The notes: generated by a model from the sequence alone, not told the origin. A stretch of DNA of 46,018 nt from Candidatus Kuenenbacteria bacterium (GCA_012797775.1 JAAZOM010000024.1:1-46018); one strand, 5' to 3'. Shown: positions 7,616-17,411, counted from the first letter of the stretch. Made by a program: numbers and translations.

Positions 7616-9136
7616 ATGAAAATAAACAAAGAAGAAATATTAAAGGAATTGCGCCAACAGCTGGCTAATTTTAGGGCGACCGCCGGCGAAGAGCAGGTGG
7701 GCCGCGTGGTCGAGGTGGGAGATGGCATAGCGAGACTAGCCGGCCTTAACCAGGTACGCATGTCAGAAATGATCGAGTTCAAAAAAGAGGGCAGGGAGTC
7801 AATTTATGGTGTAGCCCTGAATCTCAATGAGGGCAGTGTGGGGGCTATGATTTTGGGTGACACCAGTAACATTGAAGAAGGGGATACTGCTTATGCGACC
7901 GGGAGAATTTTGGAGGTGCCAGTGGGAGATAAGATGATTGGTCGTGTGGTTAATCCGCTCGGACAACCGGTCGACGGCAAGGGAAACATCAAGGAAGATT
8001 CTTTTTACCCAGTGGAAAAAATAGCTCCAGGCGTAATTACTCGTCAATCAGTTAATAAACCTATTCAAACTGGGTTAAAAGCCATAGATGCTTTGATACC
8101 GATTGGTAGAGGGCAAAGAGAATTAATTATTGGTGATAGGCAAACTGGCAAAACCGCTATCGCTATTGATACAATTATTAACCAGAAGGATAAGGAAGTG
8201 ATTTGCATTTATGTAGCTATTGGGCAGAAGGAATCAAAGGTGGCAAAAATTGTGGCAGAGCTTAATAATCGCGGAGCCATGGAAAACACGATTGTGGTTG
8301 TAGCTGGCGCCTCTGACCCGGCGGCTCTTTCTTTTATTGCCCCATATACTGGGTGTGCTATTGGTGAATACTTTATGGACAAAGGGAAAGATGTTTTGGT
8401 TGTTTATGATGATTTGTCAAAACATGCTTGGTCTTATAGAGAAATATCTTTGCTTTTACGTCGCCCGCCAGGACGCGAGGCTTACCCGGGCGATATTTTT
8501 TATCTTCATTCTAGGCTTTTGGAGCGTTCAGCCAAATTAAACCAGGATTTTGGCGGTGGATCGCTGACAGCTTTGCCAATTATCGAGACACAGGCTGGCG
8601 ATGTTTCGGCCTATATTCCCACCAATGTGATTTCTATCACTGACGGGCAAATTTATTTAGAGTCGGATTTGTTTTATCAGGGTGTGCGGCCAGCTTTGAA
8701 TATTGGTTTATCAGTTTCTAGGGTGGGAGCGGCAGCGCAGATAAAATCCATGAAGCAGGTGGCCGGTAAATTAAGAATAGACTTGGCTCAATTCAGAGAA
8801 TTGGAGGCTTTTGCTCAATTTAGTTCTGATTTGGACTCAGAAACAAAGAAGAGACTGGAATTGGGGAAAAGGCTTTCAGAAATATTGAAACAAGGGCAAT
8901 ATGAACCAGTACCAGTGGCCAACCAAGTGGCTGTTTTGTATGCTGCAACAAATGGTCTTTTGAATGAAATTCCAGTAGAAAAAATAAAGGAGTGGGAGGC
9001 CGGTTTTATAAAATATTTCACTAATAATTATAAGAAAACAGCCGATGAGGTGGTAAAGCCGGAAGGATTGACAGACAAAATAAAAGAAGATTTAAGTAGG
9101 GCGGTGGAGGAATTTAATAAAATTTTCAATAAATAA
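7616..9136 (+). CDS. atpA: F0F1 ATP synthase subunit alpha
   Basis: 506 aa, full length. Walker A is GDRQTGKT, and the noncatalytic-site motif [17 protein letters not shown] and Walker B region [12 protein letters not shown] are present. The family signature [13 protein letters not shown] appears as [13 protein letters not shown], with the arginine finger in SRVG. The N terminus ([15 protein letters not shown]) matches the helix that contacts delta. It is the second largest gene of the operon block after the DUF4012 gene downstream, and it precedes atpG by 11 bases. Confidence 0.97.
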   Translation: MKINKEEILKELRQQLANFRATAGEEQVGRVVEVGDGIARLAGLNQVRMSEMIEFKKEGRESIYGVALNLNEGSVGAMILGDTSNIEEGDTAYATGRILEVPVGDKMIGRVVNPLGQPVDGKGNIKEDSFYPVEKIAPGVITRQSVNKPIQTGLKAIDALIPIGRGQRELIIGDRQTGKTAIAIDTIINQKDKEVICIYVAIGQKESKVAKIVAELNNRGAMENTIVVVAGASDPAALSFIAPYTGCAIGEYFMDKGKDVLVVYDDLSKHAWSYREISLLLRRPPGREAYPGDIFYLHSRLLERSAKLNQDFGGGSLTALPIIETQAGDVSAYIPTNVISITDGQIYLESDLFYQGVRPALNIGLSVSRVGAAAQIKSMKQVAGKLRIDLAQFRELEAFAQFSSDLDSETKKRLELGKRLSEILKQGQYEPVPVANQVAVLYAATNGLLNEIPVEKIKEWEAGFIKYFTNNYKKTADEVVKPEGLTDKIKEDLSRAVEEFNKIFNK

Positions 9137-9147
9137 AATTGGTTTTT

Positions 9148-10074
9148 ATGGCACGCGCCACCAGAGAAATTAAAAGACGCATAAAGTCAATAAAGAGCAC
9201 CGGCAAGATAACCAAAGCAATGGAGCTGGTTTCGGCTGTAAAAATGCGTAAAGCAGTAGATCACATGTTGTCGAGTAGGGCTTATGCACACTTGGCTTGG
9301 CAGATCGTGACTGACTTGGCCAAGAGGGTCAATGTAAATTATCACGAACTGTTAATAGAGAGACCGGTAAAAAAAGTAGCCATTGTTTTGGTGGCCTCCA
9401 ATAGAGGGCTATGCGGGTCTTTCAATAGTCAAATAGTGGCGAGCGCCTATAAACATTCTCTGGATCTGGGCAAAGAAGGAAAGGATAAGCCGGAAATAGA
9501 ATTTATATTGTTGGGCAAAAAGGCTAGAGATATCGTGTCAAAATATAAAAAACAAGCGGTAGCTGAATTTGAGAAGCCAGATGTGACGCTAAAGGTTGAA
9601 GAAATTTTTTCTTTATCAAAGATGATTATTGGTGGCTATATGGAGGGTAAATATGACAGAGTCGCTTTGGCTTATACTGATTATGTTTCTTCTTTGAAGC
9701 AAACACCAAGAATCAAGCAACTGCTGCCAATACCCAAGGAAGAAGACGTCGTTTTGGGTAGCGTTGGAGAGTGGGAAAGTTTTTCAAAAACAGAGTCCAT
9801 GGATATGCGTGAGTATATATTTGAGCCTAGCCCAGAAAAAGTTTTAGAAAACATTTTGCCGAGATTGATCGAAACCCAAATTTATCAGGCAGTTTTAGAA
9901 TCAGATGCTTCTGAGCATTCAGCTAGAATGATGGCTATGAAAAATGCAACTGAAGCAGCCCATGACTTAATAGATGATTTAACCTTGGCTTTTAACCAGG
10001 CGAGACAAGCGGGCATCACCCAGGAGATAGCGGAAATTTCTGGTACCAAAGCAGCCATGAATAATGATAATTAA
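9148..10074 (+). CDS. atpG: F0F1 ATP synthase subunit gamma
   Basis: Central rotor shaft, 308 aa. The N terminus RATREIKRRIKSIKSTGKITKAMELVSAVKM is the classic conserved helix, and the C-terminal helix AMKNATEAAHDLIDDLTLAFNQARQAGITQEIAEI is also intact. ATG 9148 is chosen over an in-frame TTG at 9139 because MARATREI matches the family N terminus. The central Rossmann-like domain shows SNRGLCGSFN. It lies between atpA and atpD as expected. Confidence 0.95.
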   Translation: MARATREIKRRIKSIKSTGKITKAMELVSAVKMRKAVDHMLSSRAYAHLAWQIVTDLAKRVNVNYHELLIERPVKKVAIVLVASNRGLCGSFNSQIVASAYKHSLDLGKEGKDKPEIEFILLGKKARDIVSKYKKQAVAEFEKPDVTLKVEEIFSLSKMIIGGYMEGKYDRVALAYTDYVSSLKQTPRIKQLLPIPKEEDVVLGSVGEWESFSKTESMDMREYIFEPSPEKVLENILPRLIETQIYQAVLESDASEHSARMMAMKNATEAAHDLIDDLTLAFNQARQAGITQEIAEISGTKAAMNNDN

Positions 10075-10086
10075 AATTTATAATAA

Positions 10087-11508
<1,422 letters not shown>

Positions 11509-11513
11509 TAAAT

Positions 11514-11954
11514 ATGGAGAGCAAAAAGATTTATTTTGAGATAACGACACCGGAAAAAAATGTCTACCGAGACGAGGTAGATAGTATTAGTCTGCCGACA
11601 GAGATGGGCCAGATTACTATTTTGGCCAATCACATACCGCTGGTTTCTTCTTTGACCCCAGGTGAGCTGATTATTAGAAAAGATGGTAAGGAGCTCGACA
11701 TGGCAGTGTCTGGCGGTTTGGTAGAAGTGCGGGGTAATAATCATGTGGTTGTTTTATCTGATACGGCAGAACACGCTGAGGAGATTGATGAGGCGAGAGC
11801 AGAGGAAGCCAGGAAAAGAGCAGAAGAGTTATTGAAAGAAAAGAGGGACGATGCCTCAGAATATGCAATCGTAGCGGCTAAGCTGCAAAGGGAACTGGCC
11901 AGACTCAGAGTAGCTAGGAAGCATAGGAACAAGAAGGGGATGCAAATAGATTAA
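11514..11954 (+). CDS. atpC: F0F1 ATP synthase subunit epsilon
   Basis: 146 aa. The N-terminal beta-sandwich shows FEITTPEKNVYRDEVDSISLPTEMGQITILANHIPLVSSL, the standard family start (G-Q-I-T-I-L..H-P). A GGLVEV segment follows, and then a two-helix C-terminal domain rich in Glu, Arg and Ala. Full length including the inhibitory C-terminal helices. It starts five bases after atpD and is followed by a strong terminator that ends the operon. Confidence 0.93.
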   Translation: MESKKIYFEITTPEKNVYRDEVDSISLPTEMGQITILANHIPLVSSLTPGELIIRKDGKELDMAVSGGLVEVRGNNHVVVLSDTAEHAEEIDEARAEEARKRAEELLKEKRDDASEYAIVAAKLQRELARLRVARKHRNKKGMQID

Positions 11955-11962
11955 TTATTTGT

Positions 11963-11991
11963 AAAAAACACGCCCACATGGGCGTGTTTTT
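11963..11991 (+). terminator. terminator of the ATP synthase operon
   Basis: Inverted repeat AAAAACACGCCC / GGGCGTGTTTTT with a four-base loop (ACAT) directly after atpC, ending in a T-run. Symmetric enough to work on both strands. Confidence 0.88.
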
Positions 11992-12023
11992 GGTTTATTA
12001 ATTTTTATTTTTCCATGAAAAGG

Positions 12024-12032
12024 TGCTAAAAT
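12024..12032 (+). promoter_or_regulatory. probable extended -10 promoter for the DUF4012 gene
   Basis: TGCTAAAAT (TG at 12024-12025, TAAAAT at 12027-12032) lies about 55 bases upstream of the gene and just after the atp terminator. The -35 region is weak (TTTATT at 12004-12009, spacing 17). Confidence 0.5.
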
Positions 12033-12086
12033 AAAAGTGTGGAAAAGACTGGGCCAGAGCGGCCGAGCAAATTTTAGATTAGAGCG

Positions 12087-14843
12087 ATGAGCCAAGAAAA
12101 TAAAGAAAAAAATAATAATGATTTTTTGAGCGATGAGTTGCAGCAGGAGCTGGAAAAGCTATCTTGGGAGTTTTTGTTGAAAGAAAAAGAGGCCAAGGAA
12201 AAAGCAGTTATTGAAAATAGAGTGGATGATGAAAAATATTACCAACCGGCCAATAGTTATAGTGAGCTAGATAATCTTTATGGTGGCTCGTCGGCAGACA
12301 ATAGGAATTTTGAGTTTTGGCATAATAGTGAGGAGGTGGGCATAAATAATCTCAACAGAGATTCCGGCATTCTTTTCAATGAGGAAAAACTGGAAAAACA
12401 TAAGGTGGTAGCCTGGAGGCAGGCACCGAGACTTAGAGAGCCTGGGTATAAAATATTTTTTAAAAAACTTGCAAGGACCTCAATTTTGCCATTTAAATTA
12501 ATTATTTCAGTTTCTGTGGGGATGACTACAGCTATTGGCAAATCGGTGATTTGGGTTTTAAATATTGTTTATAAAATTTTAAATGGGGCGTTGATTATTT
12601 TATGGCAAACGCTCGTGGCCTTTAAATATATTTTTGTTTATATTTTTGGAGATTTTAGCTGGCCCAAGAAAGAAAAATTGGCGCTTGAGTCAGCAGCGGC
12701 GGATAATTTTTATAGTAAAAAGACAAGAAAATATTTAATTAAATATCCAGCCATGAGGATGGCGGCATCTTTCGCGGCAGTCGCTTTGCTTTTGGTTTTG
12801 CCGGTACAGTTATATTATTTTTATAATAAAGCCGAGAAAATAAAAGGAGAGGTGCTGGGTGCTTCGGAGATAGGGATGGCCCACTTACTTCAGGCAGGGA
12901 TAGCTGGCAAGAATTTGGACATTGCCAATTTGGGTAAAGAGTTTAATCTGGCGAGTCTGGAGTTTGAAAAGGCAAGAACCAATTTTAAAGAATTGGGCAT
13001 TGTGTCTGTCGCGGCTTCGGCAGTGGTACCTGACGTCGAGGCCGGGGAAAAATTATTGACTATAGCGGAAAAATCAACAGACATTGGTTTGAGATTGACA
13101 GGCACAATACAAGCCTTTGGAGATCTAATGGTTGGCGCAAAGGAAGAAGGCGGTGGTTTGGAGTTACGGGGTGATTTATTGCAAATACAGGTGACAGAAA
13201 ACAGGGGTAAAAGAAAAAACTGGCAAGAGATAAATAAGAATTTGGATATGGTTGTATTAGAGGCAAATGAGATACAAAGACAGCTAGATATGCTAGACCT
13301 AGAGAACACAAAATTATCAGCTTATGGCGAGCAGATAAGTTTGGCCAAAGAGCAGATGCCAAAGATGATAAGTCTTTTGCAAGACTATAGGGATCTCACC
13401 AGAATATTTTTGACTATTGTGGGGGTTGATGAGCCAAGACGCTGGCTTTTGGTTTTTCAGAACAATACAGAGATAAGGCCGACCGGTGGCTTTATGGGTT
13501 CTTACGCCGTGGTTGATGTGAAGGACGGAAAAATAGAAAAAATAGAAGTACCTGGCGGGGGCTTTTACGATTTGAAGGGTTCTATGTCTCGAAGTGTAGA
13601 TGCGCCATATCCCTTTCATCTTTTTTCGGCGGTTTGGCAGCCATGGAATGCTAATTGGTTTCCCGATTGGCCGACTTCGGCCGAAAAAATAATGTGGTTT
13701 TATGATAAATCAAGCGGGCCAAGCGTTGACGGGGTTATTAGTTTTACTCCCGATGTACTTGGCTCCTTGTTGGAGATAACTGGTCCGATAGAATTGCCAG
13801 AATATATGATGACAGTGGATAGTAATAATTTTTTATATACCATACAGAAAGAGGTTGAATTTGACTATGACAAAAAAGAGAATAAACCAAAGAAAATTAT
13901 TGGCGATTTATTGCCAAAAATTTTGGAAAGAACACTAGCTCTTGATGGCAAAAATGGCGTGATAGCAGCGGAAAAGATTATCAGCTCTTTGGGCAATAAG
14001 AGTATATTGCTTTACTTCAAAAATAAAGATACCCAAAAAATTGTAGATAATTTTTATTGGTCAGGCAGGGTGCAAGATTATGACAAGGATTATTTGGCAA
14101 TAGTGCATACCAATATAGCTGGTGGAAAGACAGACTTGGTGGTGAAAAATAATATTTGGCATAATACCGAGATAACTAATGACGGACAGATTTTAAATAC
14201 GGTTGTTTTGACGCGAGAGCACCTTGGTAAAAGGGATGATATTTTTGAAAGCAGTACCAACACAGATTTTGTTCGTTTTTATGTGCCCCAAGGCAGTAAA
14301 TTGATCACGGCGGAAGGTTTTGATGGGATACCGGTCGGTCGTCAGTATCAAGTAGCTACTGGCAGCATAGACGTCGATCCGCATTTGGCAGAAATAGAAA
14401 GAAATATACGTATTGATAGTGAATCTGGGACGAGAATTATTGACGAATTTGGCAAAACATCTTTTGGTAATTGGATCACAGTTGGCCCTGGGGAGAAACA
14501 GTCGGTTACAATAAAATATTTATTACCTTGGAGGCTGGAGAGTAAAAAGGTTATGAATATTAGTACTACGGATACAAGCGCTAGCTGGTGGCAGTCTTTG
14601 AAGAAATATTTTGCAGGCCAGGAGAAGCAGGATGAGGTGCCAGAAAATATTTATGGGTTATTGATACAGAAACAACCGGGTACAGCAGAAGATGGTTTTG
14701 TGGGCACCTTGACTGTGGGCGATAGATGGCAGATAGGAGACTTTTTGCCCAAAGATGGGGTAGCGTCCAATAGAGATTTTCTGGAGGCAGGATTTAAAAT
14801 GGACGGTGATAAATATTACGGGGTTATTATAAAGGAAAAGTAA
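12087..14843 (+). CDS. DUF4012 domain large membrane protein
   Basis: 918 aa. The N-terminal 120 residues are charged and probably cytoplasmic. A hydrophobic or amphipathic stretch (about 130-190) and one clear membrane helix (about 225-247) follow, and the rest is probably outside the membrane. The DUF4012 core is visible at about 451-600: RRWLLVFQNNTEIRPTGGFMGS, then GGGFYDLKG, and WFPDWPTSAEKIMWFY. DUF4012 proteins are common in CPR and some Gram-positive genomes; their function is not known, and a cell-surface role is inferred. It is the largest gene in the window, sits alone behind its own promoter, and is followed five bases later by a lipid-head-group transferase, which fits an envelope context. 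Confidence 0.85.
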   Translation: MSQENKEKNNNDFLSDELQQELEKLSWEFLLKEKEAKEKAVIENRVDDEKYYQPANSYSELDNLYGGSSADNRNFEFWHNSEEVGINNLNRDSGILFNEEKLEKHKVVAWRQAPRLREPGYKIFFKKLARTSILPFKLIISVSVGMTTAIGKSVIWVLNIVYKILNGALIILWQTLVAFKYIFVYIFGDFSWPKKEKLALESAAADNFYSKKTRKYLIKYPAMRMAASFAAVALLLVLPVQLYYFYNKAEKIKGEVLGASEIGMAHLLQAGIAGKNLDIANLGKEFNLASLEFEKARTNFKELGIVSVAASAVVPDVEAGEKLLTIAEKSTDIGLRLTGTIQAFGDLMVGAKEEGGGLELRGDLLQIQVTENRGKRKNWQEINKNLDMVVLEANEIQRQLDMLDLENTKLSAYGEQISLAKEQMPKMISLLQDYRDLTRIFLTIVGVDEPRRWLLVFQNNTEIRPTGGFMGSYAVVDVKDGKIEKIEVPGGGFYDLKGSMSRSVDAPYPFHLFSAVWQPWNANWFPDWPTSAEKIMWFYDKSSGPSVDGVISFTPDVLGSLLEITGPIELPEYMMTVDSNNFLYTIQKEVEFDYDKKENKPKKIIGDLLPKILERTLALDGKNGVIAAEKIISSLGNKSILLYFKNKDTQKIVDNFYWSGRVQDYDKDYLAIVHTNIAGGKTDLVVKNNIWHNTEITNDGQILNTVVLTREHLGKRDDIFESSTNTDFVRFYVPQGSKLITAEGFDGIPVGRQYQVATGSIDVDPHLAEIERNIRIDSESGTRIIDEFGKTSFGNWITVGPGEKQSVTIKYLLPWRLESKKVMNISTTDTSASWWQSLKKYFAGQEKQDEVPENIYGLLIQKQPGTAEDGFVGTLTVGDRWQIGDFLPKDGVASNRDFLEAGFKMDGDKYYGVIIKEK

Positions 14844-14848
14844 AACCA

Positions 14849-15475
14849 ATGATGATATTAAAAAAAATAGATATTTGGTTGGACAAATTGAATGTCAAAA
14901 TTCAAGAGAGCAAAGATAAATTACTTAGGCCCGTTTTATTTTTTTTAAGGAAGATTGGATTCACTGCAAATATTTTGAGCACGCTAAAGGTTGTCGTCGC
15001 TTGTTTGGCTGTTTATATTGCACGGGAAAATTTAATTTTTGCCGCTTGGGTATTTATGGGGGTTTATTTTCTCGATGTCCTTGACGGGTCAATGGCTCGA
15101 TATATGGGTAAGAACTCTGACCGCGGGAAATTTATTGATGTTTTTACAGATCAGGCTATTTATACTTTGATTGTTTTTACTTTGATCCTAATAGATTTTT
15201 TGGATATAAAGGCCTTGGCCTATAATTTGTTGGTTGTGCCGGTATTATACTTGTTTGTTATTATAGAGAGAAACGAGGGCAAGCCAACAGATTGGGTTAT
15301 TAAGCCAGTTGCTAAATTAACCTATTATAAAATATTAATATTGGGGGCTGCACTGATGGTTGTTTTCGGTTGGGGGAGTAAGGTGACGGCCAATTGGGTT
15401 TTGTATTTTACTAATTTTTTAGTGACCCTGCATCTAATACATTCTTATGGGGTGGTGATAAAGAGGAAAGCTTAG
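14849..15475 (+). CDS. CDP-alcohol phosphatidyltransferase family protein
   Basis: 208 aa integral membrane enzyme. The family signature D-x2-D-G-x2-A-R-x8-G-x3-D-x3-D is complete in DVLDGSMARYMGKNSDRGKFIDVFTD (residues about 75-100). Members move a CDP-activated diacylglycerol or other CDP-alcohol group onto an alcohol acceptor such as glycerol phosphate or inositol phosphate. The acceptor cannot be told from sequence. Several further hydrophobic helices follow. The start is either of two adjacent ATGs (14849 or 14852). A weak hairpin with a T-run follows at 15501-15526. Confidence 0.85.
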   Translation: MMILKKIDIWLDKLNVKIQESKDKLLRPVLFFLRKIGFTANILSTLKVVVACLAVYIARENLIFAAWVFMGVYFLDVLDGSMARYMGKNSDRGKFIDVFTDQAIYTLIVFTLILIDFLDIKALAYNLLVVPVLYLFVIIERNEGKPTDWVIKPVAKLTYYKILILGAALMVVFGWGSKVTANWVLYFTNFLVTLHLIHSYGVVIKRKA

Positions 15476-15500
15476 TAAATAATATAAAAAGATAAATAAT

Positions 15501-15526
15501 AAAACAGGAAATATGCTTTCTGTTTT
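15501..15526 (+). terminator. probable terminator after the phosphatidyltransferase gene
   Basis: AAAACAG(G)AAA pairs with TTTCTGTTTT around the loop TATGC, with one bulged G, and is followed by TTTAT. AT-rich and modest, but correctly placed. Confidence 0.6.
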
Positions 15527-15575
15527 TTATTTTGGCTAATATTAGTATTTTTATTTATATTTTTTGTTTTTTCTA

Positions 15576-15604
15576 TTGACAACATTTAATATATGTGCTA
15601 TTAT
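15576..15604 (+). promoter_or_regulatory. strong promoter of structured RNA 1
   Basis: Consensus TTGACA (15576-15581), a 17-base spacer, and TATTAT (15599-15604) preceded by an extended -10 TG (TGC at 15596-15598). Predicted start of transcription near 15611. No protein start follows, only the paired RNA described next. Confidence 0.75.
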
Positions 15605-15610
15605 ATTAAG

Positions 15611-15885
15611 ATTTATAGAATTATTGGAAGAACTTTAAAAATTAATATTTTTAATTAAAACAAGTAATTTGGAGGTTTAGATATTAATTAGTGGTTATTA
15701 ACTCGGTTTCGACTGGGTTTGGCCATTTAGTTAATATTTTTAGTAATAAAGCTTTTGGCTTATATTACACCTTTTATAACCATGCTTAATTATTTCATGG
15801 TTTTAGATCCGCCCAAGCGGCGGGCTTTAACCTCCAAATTACTTTGTTTAATTAATAACCCCTGCCCTTATAAGGCAGGGGTTTT
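15611..15885 (+). ncRNA. unidentified structured non-coding RNA 1
   Basis: About 275 nt between a strong promoter and a strong terminator, with no convincing reading frame. A 27-position closing stem joins 15651-15677 to 15829-15855 with only two central mismatches. Inside are a stem-loop CTCGG-TTTCGA-CTGGG (15702-15717), a long stem GTAATAAAGC (15743-15752) with GCTTATATTAC (15758-15768), AACCATG (15778-15784) with CATGGTT (15796-15802), and CCGCC (15809-15813) with GGCGG (15819-15823). GTGGTTAT (15691-15698) can also pair with ATAACCAT (15776-15783), so alternative folds exist. The segment CGGTTTCGACTGGG recalls the 5' part of tmRNA, but no T-arm or CCA-type end is present. It does not show RNase P or SRP signatures. 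Class unknown. Confidence 0.7.
15857..15885 (+). terminator. intrinsic terminator of structured RNA 1
   Basis: AACCCCTGCC / GGCAGGGGTT, a ten-base-pair stem around CTTATAA, then TTTATATTT. Two bases after the closing stem of the RNA. Confidence 0.9.
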
Positions 15886-15889
15886 ATAT

Positions 15890-15918
15890 TTGCATTTTTT
15901 TATTTTTTTATGTATAAT
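15890..15918 (+). promoter_or_regulatory. promoter of structured RNA 2
   Basis: TTGCAT (15890-15895), 17 bases, TATAAT (15913-15918). Predicted start near 15925. It sits between the terminator of RNA 1 and the next paired element. Confidence 0.65.
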
Positions 15919-15924
15919 GTGATA

Positions 15925-16065
15925 AGTAAAATTTAATATTTTGCACCAAAAGGCTGCCGATTAAAAACGGGCCCAGAAATCTCAAAACTTCCGACCATAC
16001 TCGAAGAAAAAACAAAAAATTTTTGAGCCCTGGCAAAAAAGATCGGCAGCCTTTTGGTTTTGCCA
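15925..16065 (+). ncRNA. unidentified rod-like structured RNA 2
   Basis: A perfect 17-base inverted repeat (15945-15961 with 16042-16058, ACCAAAAGGCTGCCGAT and its complement) closes a 114-nt unit. Inside, nested pairings continue the rod: GCC(C)AG (15971-15976) with CTGGC (16030-16034), CTCAAAA (15981-15987) with TTTTGAG (16021-16027), and an apical CTTC(C)GA / TCGAAG (15988-15994 with 16001-16006). The right arm runs into TTTTGGTTTTGCC, a poor terminator-like end. The shape recalls a small SRP RNA, but the conserved SRP apical motif is absent on both strands. The strand is set by the upstream promoter. It could instead be an unusual leader for hrcA, but a separate hrcA promoter lies downstream. 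Confidence 0.6.
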
Positions 16066-16078
16066 ATATTTTAAGACC

Positions 16079-16106
16079 TTGACACAAATATTTTTAGTGT
16101 TATATT
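16079..16106 (+). promoter_or_regulatory. promoter of the hrcA-dnaK heat-shock operon
   Basis: TTGACA (16079-16084), 16 bases, TATATT (16101-16106) with an extended TG (TGT at 16098-16100). The predicted start near 16112 coincides with the first base of the CIRCE operator. Confidence 0.8.
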
Positions 16107-16111
16107 TATAA

Positions 16112-16138
16112 TTAGCACTCATACTTGACGAGTGCTAA
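16112..16138. promoter_or_regulatory. CIRCE operator (HrcA binding site)
   Basis: Perfect match to the known CIRCE consensus: TTAGCACTC (16112-16120), nine bases, GAGTGCTAA (16130-16138). It overlaps the predicted transcription start, so bound HrcA would block initiation and the operon should be self-regulated and heat-induced. Confidence 0.97.
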
Positions 16139-16180
16139 CCGAAAGTATATAATATTTTTAGGATAATAAACAACCCTGAT

Positions 16181-16855
16181 ATGAATACAAGACAAGAGGA
16201 GTTATTTATCAAAATTATAAAAGAACACATAAAAACCGCCAAGGCGGTTGGTTCAGAGCTCTTGGCCAATAAATACAATATGGGTGTTTCTTCGGCTACC
16301 ATTAGAAATGACATGGCCGAATTGGAGGGTTTGGGTTTTATTGGACAACCCCATACATCGGCTGGCCGGGTTCCAACCGAAAAGGGCTATCGCTATTATA
16401 TTGATAATTATTTAAAAAAAGACATAGAAATAAGTAGTCAGGGTAAAAAAGAATTAGATAAAATATCAGAAGAATTACCAAACGATGTTTCGATAAAGGA
16501 TAAGGCCTTGGCTAAGGCCATAGCAAAAATTGCTGACACGGCAGTGATAGTTGCATGGTCCAAAGACGATGTTTATTATACGGGGATCGCCAATTTGTTG
16601 TCCCAGCCAGAATTTGAGGATTTTAATTTGATCCATAATATTTCGGCCGTGGTGGATAGATGCGAGGGTATTCTGGAAGATATTTTCGACAAAGTTGAGG
16701 GAACAGAAATAAAAATTGGTAAAGAAAATTATTTTTCCCCACAATGCGCTAGTATCATTACTAAAAGCAAGAATAGACTGATCAGTATTTTGGGGCCGAT
16801 GCGTATGGATTATGAAAAAAATTTGAGTTTGATTAATTATGTTAATAAAATTTAA
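16181..16855 (+). CDS. hrcA: heat-inducible transcription repressor HrcA (short form)
   Basis: Represses chaperone operons by binding CIRCE. The N-terminal winged helix (residues 1-75) is well conserved: VGSELLANKYNMGVSSATIRNDMAELEGLGFIGQPHTSAGRVPTEKGYRYYID. At 224 aa it is about 110-120 residues shorter than typical HrcA. The family end GPMRMDYEKNLSLINYV is present, so the loss is internal, in the GAF-like and dimerisation-insert part. A palindrome ACCGCCAAGGCGGT lies inside the coding region near 16226. The perfect CIRCE upstream argues that it is functional. grpE follows after 11 bases. Confidence 0.93.
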   Translation: MNTRQEELFIKIIKEHIKTAKAVGSELLANKYNMGVSSATIRNDMAELEGLGFIGQPHTSAGRVPTEKGYRYYIDNYLKKDIEISSQGKKELDKISEELPNDVSIKDKALAKAIAKIADTAVIVAWSKDDVYYTGIANLLSQPEFEDFNLIHNISAVVDRCEGILEDIFDKVEGTEIKIGKENYFSPQCASIITKSKNRLISILGPMRMDYEKNLSLINYVNKI

Positions 16856-16866
16856 AACTAAAATTT

Positions 16867-17358
16867 ATGGATAAACACCACCAACAGCAACCAAAAGAAG
16901 ATAAGATATGCTCAGAAGACCAGCAAGAGCTAGAGAAGAAATGCGAAGAGTATTTGCACGGCTGGAAGAGGGCACAGGCGGATTATGAGAATTTGAAAAA
17001 GACAACGGAGAAAGAAAAACTAGAGTGGGTAAAGTTGGCCAATCAGGGAATTTTGCTCCAATTATTGCCAATTTATGATCATTTGAAGCTAGCTATAAAA
17101 CATATACCAGAGGGAGAGAAGAAAACAAATTGGGTCGTGGGTATAGTAAATATTAAAAATCAGCTGACAAAATTTTTGTCAGAAGCGGGAGTGGAAGAAA
17201 TAAAGACAGTAGGTGAGAAATTTAACCCTGAGGAGCACGAGGCTGTGGCAGTAAGTGAAGATAATATTGATAACCAAGAGGAGGAAATTAGTGAGGAGTT
17301 GCACCCGGGTTATAAATTGCATGGTAAGGTATTGTATCCGGCTAAAGTAAAAATTTGA
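16867..17358 (+). CDS. grpE: nucleotide exchange factor GrpE
   Basis: 163 aa co-chaperone that releases ADP from DnaK. An acidic and charged N terminus is followed by a long helix (about 20-60, containing YLHGWKRAQADYENLKKTTEKEK) and the beta-wing domain (VEEIKTVGEKFNPEEHEAVAV ... HPGYKLHGKVLYPAKVKI), which is the GrpE signature. Second gene of the CIRCE operon. Confidence 0.95.
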   Translation: MDKHHQQQPKEDKICSEDQQELEKKCEEYLHGWKRAQADYENLKKTTEKEKLEWVKLANQGILLQLLPIYDHLKLAIKHIPEGEKKTNWVVGIVNIKNQLTKFLSEAGVEEIKTVGEKFNPEEHEAVAVSEDNIDNQEEEISEELHPGYKLHGKVLYPAKVKI

Positions 17359-17411
17359 TTATTATTAATTTGTCCGTTTGCCAAGGGCGGCGGGCAAAAA
17401 TAGAGGAAAAT

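Noticed and set aside
8337-8540. Plus-strand overlapping frame inside atpA
   Set aside because: Out-of-frame shadow of a well conserved gene, with no initiation signal.
15690-15830. tmRNA (ssrA) identity for structured RNA 1
   Set aside because: CGGTTTCGACTGGG resembles the tmRNA 5' segment and a short frame NKAFGLYYTFYNHA-stop could be read, but there is no GGTTCRA T-arm, no acceptor stem with CCA and the tag would not end in the usual ALAA. Not called.
15945-16058. 4.5S/SRP RNA identity for structured RNA 2
   Set aside because: Size and rod shape fit, but the conserved apical motif with GGAA loop and AGCAG is absent on either strand.
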